64,000 nucleotides of DNA from Sinohyriopsis cumingii (taxonomy: Eukaryota > Mollusca > Bivalvia > Unionida > Unionidae): the NCBI GenBank assembly GCA_028554795.2, contig JAPYKE020000037.1, positions 4,383,501 through 4,447,500 of the forward strand, in the 5' to 3' direction. Position numbers and translations under genes: made by a program. Under the pieces are notes generated by a model. That model ran no database searches and was not told where the DNA came from. It was given only the letters and a program-made list of their open reading frames with translations. Positions 1-9,256 of the stretch are shown one piece after another. Position 1 is the stretch's first letter, and the number at the start of each line of letters is the position of its first letter.

Positions 1-241
1 CATTATCAAAAATTAATTTCCATATATAAATTTAATGCAGTTTCTTTTTATTTATTCTAGCTCCTATGGTAATCCTTTTTCGTTGTTATTGTTGCAGATA
101 CAACTTTTGTAGGCACACACAATCAATGATGGGAAATCTTATATTTTCACATTTGAAAGTACAAGGACATATCTTTTACCTGAGAAAATATAGGAATAAA
201 AACAAAAGAAATGTATTTCGCTAATCAATACTATATTTCGC

Positions 242-335
<94 letters not shown>

Positions 336-2265
336 AGTTGAACAATGAGGTTCGGCTCTCTTCCAGGAACGACATCATTAATATCACTTATAAAATAAGA
401 CAACAAGCGTGTTTATCCATACCAATGCTTTATTGGTGTACTCCCAATATAATAAGTTCTTCCCACTTACCATATGTTACCGTTGCACCGTGTACAACCT
501 TCAGTGACGTTAGCGCCCTACATGGTTTCGTACCCATGATAAGTGCATAAAATTATAATCATGTAGTCCGATAACTAGGAGGTGTTGTGGGTTTTTTTTA
601 CTATTTAAACGCCTGTTTTCAATTTGAAAATACGTTATGTTTGTGCCTATCATATCACGTTCACCTATAAACTTGAACTTAGGTATGTGCAACCAGCCAG
701 TCAAGTCTTGCGTTGATCTGAGTTAGACTTGTTAACGAAATGATTCATGTCCCTATTATGTTTCATTAAAGCAGGACTGTCAGCCAGACAATGCATATAG
801 AGATATCTGAACAGATATATATCAATGACTATCGAATGCAGATATAAGATTGTGTAGCGGAATGGCCAACTTATAACGAATTTTGTATATGTCTAGTTTA
901 GTCATTTCATCTTTATTATCACAACCATGAACTCAGACTGAACAAACGAACATGCAGCTAGTCATCAAGACAAGCAAAGAGAAAGACAGATTCGCGACAG
1001 ATAGATAGCGATAAAACAACGATTAATATATGGAGATAAAGGGTTTTACAACGGTGAAAGTCTGACTTTGTTTTACAATGTTAAAAAGAAAGAACGATTT
1101 TTTTTAAATAAAAAGAACAGAAAAAAGGAAGTAGAAAGAGAAGAAGTAATTCTGCACCGTAGGAAGAAGGAAGTCCAATCAAAACGGTCAGTGTATTACA
1201 TTACATTTTACAGAATTAAAACACACGAGAAAAATGTACCAAACGTTTTTTACATTGATAACAGTTATCTTTATATTGTCTTTTATTCACTTGTCTGGGT
1301 GGTTCCTGTTCTTTGACGATGTGAACCAATGTCCATTCTCTCGATGTACTTTGCATGCATATTAAATTGCCAGCCAAAGCTTTGCGCTGAATACATTACT
1401 TATGTGAATACAGCACTCTGGAAACTACGGAGGAAAAAAGAATTGATCTCATTCAATGGCTGATTGAGATTTAGAAATCCACAGATCCAGTACTAATTTT
1501 ATATTTTTCATGGATGACATACTTGTCCCTATAAAAGTCCAGAAACATAATTTCGCAGAATCCATGATTGAAGTGTTGTACGATTTAATATATAAATCAC
1601 TCCAGAATGAGGGAAAGTAAAGGAAACTACGTAATGGAAACATGGACACACTACTATGATCCATGTTTTCAAATAGATCCTAGGGTCCTACAAAACATCG
1701 TAAAGGCGCAGAGACGGGCAAGGTCACGCAAAGACAGCAAATATGTTACAGAGACGTTATAAACTGACAATACCGGAAAATATAGAATGAAGATTCCAAC
1801 TGTATGATATTAAATATATTAGAATTATAAATCTTTGTATTGCTTATAAAGTGTTCTTTTCTTAATTTTTAAATGTGTTTTCGCACTAAGAGTTGTGCTG
1901 AATTTAAAACGTTTATTGGTAATTTGTAACATACTCTATCTCAGTTAATAATGATGCAGATAATTCATTGGAATTATATATTTTTTATACATATGGCAAA
2001 CGTTTGGGATCGAGATTTACGCAAACACACATAAAGAGATTTTGAAACTTTACTTAAGTGGATATTGTCTATTACTGAAATAATAAAGTAGAGACAAATA
2101 TGTATACAATTATATGTTTTAAAGAATTTACAACATATCATTTTTGTATTAAAATTTAAATCAGTGTTATGCATTGCCTTGGTATTAAGGCCATTGGGAT
2201 ATAAAGTGCCTAACCTATGAATCCCGTATATTTATTTCATTAGTCTGTTCATCTCTCCATGCACA
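1..2265. other. Left host flank, no gene seen
   Basis: AT-rich host DNA before the first element. It holds a (TA)n tract at 245-330. Short lysine- or isoleucine-rich open frames in this stretch have no recognisable domain or codon structure, so I call no gene. Confidence 0.6.
245..330. repeat. (TA)n microsatellite
   Basis: An uninterrupted TA dinucleotide tract of about 85 bp. Open frames reading Ile-Tyr repeats through it are artefacts. Confidence 0.97.
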
Positions 2266-2270
2266 ATTTT
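2266..2270. repeat. Candidate target-site duplication, left
   Basis: ATTTT directly abuts the outer end of the left terminal repeat and is matched by ATTTT at 19504-19508 beyond the right one. Five bp of A/T can match by chance in AT-rich DNA. Confidence 0.65.
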
Positions 2271-2419
2271 AGCAGCAGAGGGGGCGATCAGACCACTTAA
2301 GGGAACGGTCACCTTGTGTTTGGACCAAAAAAAATAATGACACTTCATAGAGGTCAAATACCACGTCTACGATTATTGTTTGTCCCAAAAATAATTGTAG
2401 ACGAACCCCCTCTGCTGCT
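2271..2419 (+). repeat. Left inverted terminal repeat, copy 1
   Basis: 149 bp. Its reverse complement is found at 19355-19503 with only a few differences near the inner end. The repeat begins agcagcagaggggg and its inner end is the exact reverse complement of those 14 bases, so each terminal repeat is itself bounded by inverted repeats. The first gene starts 30 bp inside it. Confidence 0.96.
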
Positions 2420-2449
2420 ATAATAATTAAATCATTATGTTATAATAAA

Positions 2450-3523
2450 ATGGTACATCCGGAATCTCATACTGCAAGAATAGCTCGAGAACGATTAGAA
2501 GCAATCAAAAAATTTCTTCCTGTTAGAGATTCATTTAGAAAAAATCTACAAGCGCAGCAAGAAGCACAAATTGAGTACGAAGAAGACACTAAAAAACTGT
2601 TTAAGCCCGTTACTGCAGCTACTGAGAAAGTTACAACAGTCATCAAGGAAGATCTTCTTCCGGTATCAAAACAAACAGCAGAACAAACTGAAAAAATAGC
2701 AAGAAGAACTAAACAGACAAAGAAGATTTTACGAGATCTTCCACCTGACATAGCCAGGGAAATAGCTGCAGCTCAACCTTCACATGTCGGTGAAGAAATA
2801 CTTGAAGGCATTGGAAAACTTCGTACTGAAGGTGCCGGCGTGCAAAAAGAGCGTGCACGTAAACCCGAAGTAGAAGTAAACGTGGAATTGATTGCAAAAT
2901 TTAGGGAAGGAGTTATTGAAGAAATTAGAAATATTAAAGAAGAACAATTACCCGAGGCAATATTAAATATCATATTTAATAAATCTAGTATTTTAAAACC
3001 CCGTCATGAAAAAATAAATGATGATAATCTTATTAAATATATATATCGCTTATATTACAACAAAAAACAAGCTAGAGGTCAAAAATATGAAATTATTAAA
3101 GAAGAAGTAGAAAAACTTAGAGGGGTACTGAAACAACAAGAACAACTCTCCCAGTATCAGCTTCCTCCACCTTTACAACGTAAAAAAATTTCTGCGCCGA
3201 CAATGACATATTCACCGGTAGAATCACCACGTGGATTTCAAAAAAGTGACCCCCCGGTCACCACTGAAGTACTTTCTCCGGTAATGCAACCACCAGTATT
3301 TAAAACACCTCAAGATGAACCTAAAACAGGATCTGGTTTATGTCCTGATAATATCCTCAATGATGTGTCACAATTAGAAGTTCTTATAGCGGGGAAACGT
3401 GCGGGAAATAATTCACCAGAAATAACCAATGAGGCATCTGATATTTGTCGGCGATTATTTCAAGGTGGTGTCATGGATATTGGCGTTTACCGAGAGCTTA
3501 TTGATGAGCTCGTTGATGATTAG
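2450..3523 (+). CDS. Coiled-coil virion-block protein, function unknown
   Basis: 357 residues, the first gene after the left terminal repeat; the ATG is preceded by tataataaa. Residues about 10-110 are charged and heptad-like (repeated Lys/Glu/Gln with spaced Leu/Ile), suggesting a long coiled coil. The middle (145-225) is also helical, residues 235-300 are proline-rich, and the end is acidic with a short helical tail. I recognise no enzyme motif. Its place at the head of the structural block suggests an internal virion or assembly protein; that is inference. The homologue at 50995-52026 has a matching N-terminal half but frameshifts after it and lacks most of the C-terminal 25 residues. Confidence 0.75.
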   Translation: MVHPESHTARIARERLEAIKKFLPVRDSFRKNLQAQQEAQIEYEEDTKKLFKPVTAATEKVTTVIKEDLLPVSKQTAEQTEKIARRTKQTKKILRDLPPDIAREIAAAQPSHVGEEILEGIGKLRTEGAGVQKERARKPEVEVNVELIAKFREGVIEEIRNIKEEQLPEAILNIIFNKSSILKPRHEKINDDNLIKYIYRLYYNKKQARGQKYEIIKEEVEKLRGVLKQQEQLSQYQLPPPLQRKKISAPTMTYSPVESPRGFQKSDPPVTTEVLSPVMQPPVFKTPQDEPKTGSGLCPDNILNDVSQLEVLIAGKRAGNNSPEITNEASDICRRLFQGGVMDIGVYRELIDELVDD

Positions 3524-3557
3524 TCACCGCGATTAGATAAATGGTAAATAAAATAAG

Positions 3558-3992
3558 ATGATCATACACAATAATCATCGTAAATCCGTATCGGTCAGAG
3601 CGGTGAACTCACGATTACCAATCTACAGAGCTACTTACGGAGATGGACTTGGTGATGTTATTCAAGGATTATTTACAAGGATAGCTCCAAAAGCAGCACC
3701 TATTGCAAAACAATTATCGATGAAAGCTATTGATATTGTTCGTGATAAAGCTCCTGGAGCAATTGTCAATGTTGCTGGTAAGGCGTTTTCGGCAATCAAA
3801 GAAAGACTAGCACGATTATTGCGACAAAAACAACAACCACCAGCAAAACTGGCAAGTACTGAAATTATGCCAGCAGATGTCAGCAGAATAATAAATCAGG
3901 CTGCAAATCAAAAACTAGCGGCGATATCTGAAGAAGCAGAAAAAAATATAACAGCAAATTTAATAGCAGGAAGCGGGCTTCGTCGACGATGA
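3558..3992 (+). CDS. Small basic virion protein (minor capsid/core candidate)
   Basis: 144 residues, starting 34 bp after the previous gene. It is Arg/Lys-rich. A motif RATYGDGLGD near residue 28 precedes an amphipathic alanine/lysine helix region (about 40-90), a Lys/Arg/Gln patch and a C-terminal Gly-Ser-Gly-Leu-Arg-Arg-Arg end. Small basic proteins with a GDGLGD-like stretch plus amphipathic helices accompany capsid genes in animal Polinton-like elements, and adenovirus proteins VI and X are functional analogies only. A membrane-active or DNA-condensing virion role is inference. In the homologue at 52055-52536 the N-terminal 110 residues are well kept and the end is disrupted. Confidence 0.7.
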   Translation: MIIHNNHRKSVSVRAVNSRLPIYRATYGDGLGDVIQGLFTRIAPKAAPIAKQLSMKAIDIVRDKAPGAIVNVAGKAFSAIKERLARLLRQKQQPPAKLASTEIMPADVSRIINQAANQKLAAISEEAEKNITANLIAGSGLRRR

Positions 3993-4025
3993 TCATCATT
4001 TGGAAAAATGGTAATTATAATAAAA

Positions 4026-5450
4026 ATGTTCAGGCACGAATCAGACCCAGCATTTGATATGGAGGCACCTGTCCTTAAGTATGAATCTATACGTGATTAT
4101 CAGTTTTATTCTTATGACGCAATACAACCAAATCAGCGGGGGAGAATCGAATTACAGGTTCATGATACAAGTAGATATTTCTTGCCCGCTGAGGCATTTA
4201 TTGAAGTAGAAGGTAGACTTGTAACGAATGTTGTAGCTAATACGCCATATGCTGCTAATTTACGTGTTGGTTTTGTCAACAACGGGATTATGGCGTTGTA
4301 TGATAGCGCCACATACATGATTGATGGAAAAAATATTGAATCAATTCAGAAGGATGTTGATGTTGCCACAACAATAATTGGTCTAGCGAGATATTCTGAC
4401 GACTTTACAAGATCAGCCGGTCCAACAATGATGTTTGCCAAGGATATTACCAACAACGCTGATCATGTTCAGTATACCAAAATACGAACACCACGAAACA
4501 CTGCATCTGATCCACAACCAGTTGATTTTGAACACGCAGACAGACCAGCTGATGTTTTTGATATTATAGGAAGCGTTAATGCGACTTACAACCTAGGATT
4601 TGCAACACGCCGAGCAGCGCTGTTAGGAAACGATAGAAATTTTTCGTGTGCAATTCCATTATCTCACATCTTTGGATTTTGCAGAAATGTTAGAAAGGTC
4701 ATCTTTGGAGCTAAACACACAATTGTGCTCATAAGAAAAGGTGATGATAATGATGCAATCTGGCGAGGTGCTGGTGTTGCTGATGGTAAAGTGAATATAT
4801 CAAAACTTTCACTGTGGATGCCAGTAATGACTCCATCTATTACTGAGGAACAAAAATTACTTTCTTTTATGGATCAAGGCGGTAAATCATTGCTATCATG
4901 GTTAACAGTAACCACAGATGCTATTCAAAGTAATGTTAATGGTTCATTTACATGGCATATGGCATCACAACAGGGTGTTTCTTCACCACGACATATTTTT
5001 ATTGCGCTGCAAAATAATGACCGGACGAATAATCAAGAACATTCACATATGATATTTGACAATCTTGGAGTTAATGAAGTTTTCTTACGGATAAATGGAC
5101 ATCAAGAACCAGCCGAGGATATATTGTTAAATTTTGATCAAAATCATGTAGCGCGCGCATATCATCGTTTAATGTCATTCATGGGACGTGATCAAAATAT
5201 AGATACTGGTTTGCAAATATCACAATTAGATTTTACAAGTCTATATCCGATTTATTATTTTTCGCTGGAGCATCTTGATTTATCCAAACAATCTGTCGTT
5301 GATATACACTTTCGAGCTCGTGTTACTAACCCACCAGGTGCTGGTGCCTTTTACAGAGCAATCGCGGTCATACTTAGCGATAAAGCCATGTTACTTGAAG
5401 GTGGTAGTGGTCGAATGAGGGTCGTTGATGCACCGGTGGAAAATCTTTAA
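4026..5450 (+). CDS. Major capsid protein candidate (double jelly-roll type)
   Basis: 474 residues from the ATG at 4026. An upstream in-frame ATG at 4008 exists only because copy 1 has one extra A; in copy 2 that ATG is out of frame, so 4026 is preferred. The N-terminal part runs from KYESIRDYQFYSYD through a beta-rich stretch, FVNNGIMALYDSATYMIDGK and a KDVDV segment. This order (bulk strand, NNGI-LF/YD, Y-I-GK-IE) matches the capsid-like family common in animal Polinton-like elements. Length and position next to protease and penton-like genes fit a hexon-type protein. The fold is inferred from pattern, not modelled. The copy 2 homologue (52575-54020) is open and over 85% identical by eye, the best-preserved large gene of the pair. 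Confidence 0.75.
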   Translation: MFRHESDPAFDMEAPVLKYESIRDYQFYSYDAIQPNQRGRIELQVHDTSRYFLPAEAFIEVEGRLVTNVVANTPYAANLRVGFVNNGIMALYDSATYMIDGKNIESIQKDVDVATTIIGLARYSDDFTRSAGPTMMFAKDITNNADHVQYTKIRTPRNTASDPQPVDFEHADRPADVFDIIGSVNATYNLGFATRRAALLGNDRNFSCAIPLSHIFGFCRNVRKVIFGAKHTIVLIRKGDDNDAIWRGAGVADGKVNISKLSLWMPVMTPSITEEQKLLSFMDQGGKSLLSWLTVTTDAIQSNVNGSFTWHMASQQGVSSPRHIFIALQNNDRTNNQEHSHMIFDNLGVNEVFLRINGHQEPAEDILLNFDQNHVARAYHRLMSFMGRDQNIDTGLQISQLDFTSLYPIYYFSLEHLDLSKQSVVDIHFRARVTNPPGAGAFYRAIAVILSDKAMLLEGGSGRMRVVDAPVENL

Positions 5451-5484
5451 TCGTGTTATTTAGAAAAATATATTTTATATAAAA

Positions 5485-5880
5485 ATGTCGTATGGTCATG
5501 TTAATGTTACTCTGACTCCTGGTCAGGTCAAAAATCTTCAATCAAAAACCACCAACAAATGTGGAACTAAAATATCACTAAAACGAGATCAAATTGGTGG
5601 TGGTCCAAGCAAATTATCGTTGACAAATAATCAGATTAAACATTTCAATAAAGCCCTGGAATCAAAAACTGGAGGTCAATTTCATCTTTCCCCGAGCGCC
5701 ATCAAAGACATGGTTAAAACCGGTGGTATATTTCCACTTCTTGCGGCTATTCCAGCGTTAATAGCTGCTGCTGCTCCAGCCGTAGCAAAAGCAGCCGCGT
5801 TAGGTGCTGTTGGAACAGCTGCTGGAATGGCTCTAAAGAAAGCAACAGGGCAAGGATACAAAAAAAGGGACGCGGCTTAA
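5485..5880 (+). CDS. Gly/Ala-rich virion protein with LT-x-x-Q motifs and a frameshift-accessible tail
   Basis: 131 residues in the zero frame. The N-terminal half carries repeated Leu-Thr/Ser plus Gln motifs (TLTPGQVKNL, SLTNNQIKHF, LSPSAIKDM). Residues 79-117 are a hydrophobic Gly/Ala stretch starting GGIFPLLAAIPAL, likely membrane-active or a transmembrane hairpin. The zero frame ends in KKRDAA right after an A7 run (5860-5866). A -1 shift there enters an 18-19 residue basic tail with GLRLPG and GKGLRLPR, ending at 5927. All five base differences from copy 2 in that stretch are silent in the tail frame. A +1 shift enters the protease frame. Core-like or VI/X-like function is inferred. Confidence 0.8.
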   Translation: MSYGHVNVTLTPGQVKNLQSKTTNKCGTKISLKRDQIGGGPSKLSLTNNQIKHFNKALESKTGGQFHLSPSAIKDMVKTGGIFPLLAAIPALIAAAAPAVAKAAALGAVGTAAGMALKKATGQGYKKRDAA

Positions 5881-6264
5881 GATTGCCAGGATCTCGTTGG
5901 GGAAAAGGTCTGAGGCTTCCACGTTAGACGCTCCAGCATCAAATTTTGATTTACTTGATGCTGCTAAACGATTAAAAATAAAACACTTCAGAGGTGTTTT
6001 CATGCGAGATCAATTACCAAAACAACCAAACAAACTAGAAACAGGTATTATTAATCTCGATGAACGTTCAGGACCTGGTACTCATTGGGTATCATACGCG
6101 AAGTTTGGTATTCAACGTTACCCACACAAACAATGACACATCCGCCAATATGCGGCCGTGAAGTAATTAATGTACTTAACGCTATATCAAAATCGTCCAA
6201 ACCACCACATAAAGTCGTGCATGATTATACAAGCAACCGCTTCGTTGCGCGTAAAGCGTTTTAA
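5867..6264 (+). pseudogene. Adenain-type cysteine protease, broken by a 103-bp deletion
   Basis: The frame is open from the A7 run of the previous gene, with no ATG before an internal Met, and keeps GPGTHWVSYA with the catalytic His. Immediately after (junction 6100/6101) copy 1 lacks 103 bp present in copy 2 (54666-54768). The loss removes the FDSYG acidic-residue segment and shifts the frame, giving a stop at 6136. The remnant with the catalytic cysteine (PPICGREV) persists in another frame up to 6264. In adenoviruses and Polintons this protease matures capsid proteins. Copy 1 would need a protease from elsewhere. Confidence 0.85.
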
Positions 6265-6282
6265 ACAACAGGTCTTATTATA

Positions 6283-7326
6283 ATGGTTGATATTTACGGA
6301 AGATCTTCTTCACGTGTTAAAAGAACATCCGGCGATGTTGATTTGTCAAAGTACGCGACTAAGGATGACCTCGCTGACGTTATGAACCTGGCTGGAGTTG
6401 ACCCAGATGAGGTTGTTATTTTTCAAGATCGATATGGTAAACTAAAAACGAGCAATATCAAATGGAATGATATAATTCGACGAGTACTCGGTGCAGTTAC
6501 GGATAATATACCCGTGTTTACTGACAGCGGCAAAATCAGGGATTCAAGTATGTCACTTAAAACCATCAGATATGAAGTTGCAAAAAGTGTTGCTAATCGC
6601 GTAAAAAATACCGGTGACATAATGACAGGTGAACTTAGCATGAACGGAAATAAAATAGTAGTTTTAAGAGATCCAACATCCGGTGAAGATGCTGCAACGA
6701 AAAGGTATGTTGACACCGTAGATAATAAATTATCCACGTTACGGGCTGAGTATGATGTTCACGTGGGCGCTTTTGCAAGATTTCGCAGATACCATCAAAG
6801 AACCACAGAAGAATTCTTCGGCATTCCGTTTGTCGTTGACATAAAACTCGTTGATATCAAAACCAACATTGACACGATCAAACAAACACAGCAAGATATC
6901 AAGACCAACATTGACACGATCAAACAAACACAGCAAGACATCGTAGCGGAGATTCCTGAGATCGTCAATAAAACCAGTCTGATTAAAATCCCAGCCGGAA
7001 TAACTCCCGGACATATCACAAACATCGTATACACAGTATCATCGGGATTTGCAACATGGTCGCAGCAAAATAATACAATCAAATATACCGCAACAGTCAC
7101 TGGCGTGTACAGGTTGTCCGTGTTCAGTGCTGCGCGATTTGAGATATTTACAACGTTTCCATGGCGTCATTCCACCGACAGGTTTTCCGGGGTTGTATCC
7201 GTTATATTAAATAACGGAACTGAAGAAATATTTATTCTGGAAGCAGCTGATAAGAAATTAACCGCAACATCTTACTGGTGGTGTTTGGAATTTGTAGCTG
7301 AAACACCTCAATTGGTTACTGCATAA
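6283..7326 (+). CDS. Fibre-like protein (tail-fibre repeat plus C-terminal knob candidate)
   Basis: 347 residues; the ATG follows ttattata. Residues about 108-142 contain NTGDIMTGELSMNGNKIV followed by DAATKRYVDT, the sequence style of trimeric phage tail-fibre and animal Polinton fibre proteins. Residues 190-225 hold a perfect tandem repeat of a 14-residue unit (DIKTNIDTIKQTQQ twice), a coiled stalk. Residues about 240-347 are beta-rich (IKYTATVTGVYRLSVF) and end like a TNF/C1q-type trimeric knob. Receptor binding is inferred. The copy 2 homologue has one stalk unit only and a nonsense codon at position 50. Confidence 0.8.
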   Translation: MVDIYGRSSSRVKRTSGDVDLSKYATKDDLADVMNLAGVDPDEVVIFQDRYGKLKTSNIKWNDIIRRVLGAVTDNIPVFTDSGKIRDSSMSLKTIRYEVAKSVANRVKNTGDIMTGELSMNGNKIVVLRDPTSGEDAATKRYVDTVDNKLSTLRAEYDVHVGAFARFRRYHQRTTEEFFGIPFVVDIKLVDIKTNIDTIKQTQQDIKTNIDTIKQTQQDIVAEIPEIVNKTSLIKIPAGITPGHITNIVYTVSSGFATWSQQNNTIKYTATVTGVYRLSVFSAARFEIFTTFPWRHSTDRFSGVVSVILNNGTEEIFILEAADKKLTATSYWWCLEFVAETPQLVTA

Positions 7327-7332
7327 AAATAT

Positions 7333-7818
7333 ATGGACGGTGCACAATACAGGTACAATCAAGCGCGTGAATGGCAGGCGGCACTAAAAGATCAAGTCGA
7401 ACAATATACAGTAAAAGTAAAAAAATATCGACGACGATTAGTTATCGTTGATGTGATTATTTATTCAGTATCCGCTGCTGTTGCTGGAACGGGTGTTATA
7501 TTATCAGCGTTGACAATGATGGCACCAGTAGCTGTAACTATTTGTATTTCAGCAGCAACAACTATTGCAGGTGTGCTTAATATCATCGCAAAAAAAATAT
7601 GTACTTGCACGAACGAAAAATTATCCTATTACATAATAAAATTACACACAGCGACGGTAGCATACTCGAAATTATCCTCGTTGTTATCAGCAAGTCTCAG
7701 TGATGGAATTATATCTGATTTCGAGTTTTCAATGATAACTAAAATATACGACGAAGGTATCGGTATTAAAGATACAAGTATTAATAATGACGGAATTACT
7801 CCAGCAGATCGTGACTAA
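7333..7818 (+). CDS. Two-helix membrane protein, virion block
   Basis: 161 residues, starting 6 bp after the fibre gene. A basic cluster (KVKKYRRR, 28-35) precedes two adjacent hydrophobic segments at about 36-63 and 64-86, then two cysteines (KKICTC) and a soluble C-terminal part with LSDGIISDFEFSMI, an EF-hand-like DG-ISD-EF string without a convincing full calcium loop. This architecture recurs among animal Polinton-like elements but has no assigned function that I know. The last 32 bp overlap the next gene in another frame. In copy 2 codon 8 is TAG instead of TAC. Confidence 0.75.
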   Translation: MDGAQYRYNQAREWQAALKDQVEQYTVKVKKYRRRLVIVDVIIYSVSAAVAGTGVILSALTMMAPVAVTICISAATTIAGVLNIIAKKICTCTNEKLSYYIIKLHTATVAYSKLSSLLSASLSDGIISDFEFSMITKIYDEGIGIKDTSINNDGITPADRD

Positions 7819-9205
7819 CACAACCCCGCACAAGACAACGATGATCTCGGTAAGCTCGATTAATCCTGAATTTAATATCAATTTTCCAACTGCAATTCAC
7901 GCTAATGAAATTGCACTAGCGCAATTACGGGTATATTACAGCTGGCCAAATATCAGATCAAAATCATTTCATGGTACACCAACAAATAATTCGCTCGTAT
8001 TTGCTAATAAAAATAAACCCGATGGAACACCTGACTGGGTTGTTGTTGGAATACCCACTGGTAGTTATGAGATCGAGGAGATCAATGATGAATTTCAACG
8101 TAGAATAAAATCAATAACAGGAAAGGAAGCAAAAATATCGATTAATATTCATGAGCCGACGCTGTCCTCGACGGTAGAGATACATTCTCCTGATTATGCC
8201 GTTGATATTTATCAATCTTCAATCAGATCCGTACTAGGTTGGCCTGATGTTCCCCCGGTATCTGAAGGACCACCAGAACCAAAATTAATTGAATTTCTTA
8301 CTGACGAAGCCAGGTTTATAACAACTCTAAAATACCGAGATTCGTATCCATGGACTGCTAGGACTTACATTTTGAAAGATGGTAAAAGATATCCTTCACT
8401 ACCGTTTTCTATCATTAATCTTGATGAAAAAACTTTAACTTATATCGTTTTTGAAGATTTCAGATCTCGTGCTAACAGAATTAGAACTGAATACACAACT
8501 ACATTAACGACATTAGCACCGTTGTTTAAAAACTATATCCTGGAGTATCCTAATGACGATCTAAGACATCAGATCATTGCAACGATACAACATTTAAATC
8601 AAATTGTATTAGATCTTAAATATTTTAATCGGATCATTGTTGAGGCAATAAATGCTCATGATTATATAGGTACAAGAGAAAAAAATATTTTCAAACAAGC
8701 ATACATTGATCATTATAAAATAACTGAAGCTGACTTATTAGATTTTACACTACCAGTATCTGAAACCGACGAATTAAGAAAAACGCTCAGGGATCTTATC
8801 ACGGAAAGTTTTTCTGAAATACTCGATGCATGGAGAAAAATAGCCCCACTAGCAACTGTTCTTAGATATAATAATGATCCACTCGGCGGTGGAAGACACG
8901 TATCTCCGGGAATCGTTAATATAACATCGACAATCGCGGTTAATCTAGTTTGTGACGTAATAGAAGGCAGTTATCAAATAGATCTTGGAAAATCAAATCA
9001 AGCTCAACAAGGATATATTTTATATACATTTGCACCACAAGTTCCCCCTGGAAGTTTAATCGTGCAAGTACCAACCAATCCTGTTTATTTACGCACGCAT
9101 AATCAGTATTTGTCACGAATAAATTTCAAACTCACAGACCACCTTAATCGCTTAATTGACCTACGTGGAGAAGAGCTTGTGATAAATTTATATGTAAAAT
9201 CGTAG
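7787..9205 (+). CDS. Penton-like minor capsid candidate with a variable insertion domain
   Basis: 472 residues; the ATG lies inside the end of the previous gene (32-bp overlap). Residues 15-150 form a beta-rich segment with IALAQLRVYYSWPNI, a GSYEIE-IN turn and an IHSPDYAVDIY-RSVLG motif. Residues 345-472 are again beta-rich (VNITSTIAVNLVCDVIEGSY and LTDHLNRLIDLRGEELVINLYVKS). This suggests a single jelly-roll interrupted by an insertion, as in penton proteins; that assignment is inference. Against copy 2 both flanks are about 85-90% identical, while residues about 166-320 barely align until the shared DAWRK/DVWRK. Confidence 0.7.
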   Translation: MTELLQQIVTNTTPHKTTMISVSSINPEFNINFPTAIHANEIALAQLRVYYSWPNIRSKSFHGTPTNNSLVFANKNKPDGTPDWVVVGIPTGSYEIEEINDEFQRRIKSITGKEAKISINIHEPTLSSTVEIHSPDYAVDIYQSSIRSVLGWPDVPPVSEGPPEPKLIEFLTDEARFITTLKYRDSYPWTARTYILKDGKRYPSLPFSIINLDEKTLTYIVFEDFRSRANRIRTEYTTTLTTLAPLFKNYILEYPNDDLRHQIIATIQHLNQIVLDLKYFNRIIVEAINAHDYIGTREKNIFKQAYIDHYKITEADLLDFTLPVSETDELRKTLRDLITESFSEILDAWRKIAPLATVLRYNNDPLGGGRHVSPGIVNITSTIAVNLVCDVIEGSYQIDLGKSNQAQQGYILYTFAPQVPPGSLIVQVPTNPVYLRTHNQYLSRINFKLTDHLNRLIDLRGEELVINLYVKS

Positions 9206-9256
9206 ATCTTTGATCAAGAATCTTCGATTCTAAATTAATCCAATAAATATTATATA

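Noticed and set aside
1068..1316. Lysine/glutamate-rich 82-codon frame in the left flank
   Set aside because: A-rich composition explains it; no domain, conservation or splice evidence.
2467..2973. Minus-strand open frames opposite the first gene
   Set aside because: Shadow frames of a biased coiled-coil coding sequence; not kept as a protein pattern.
4008..4025. Earlier ATG for the capsid candidate
   Set aside because: In frame only because of one extra A in copy 1; out of frame in copy 2.
6423..7100. Minus-strand open frames opposite the fibre gene
   Set aside because: Shadows of the fibre coding strand, partly repeated because of the stalk duplication.
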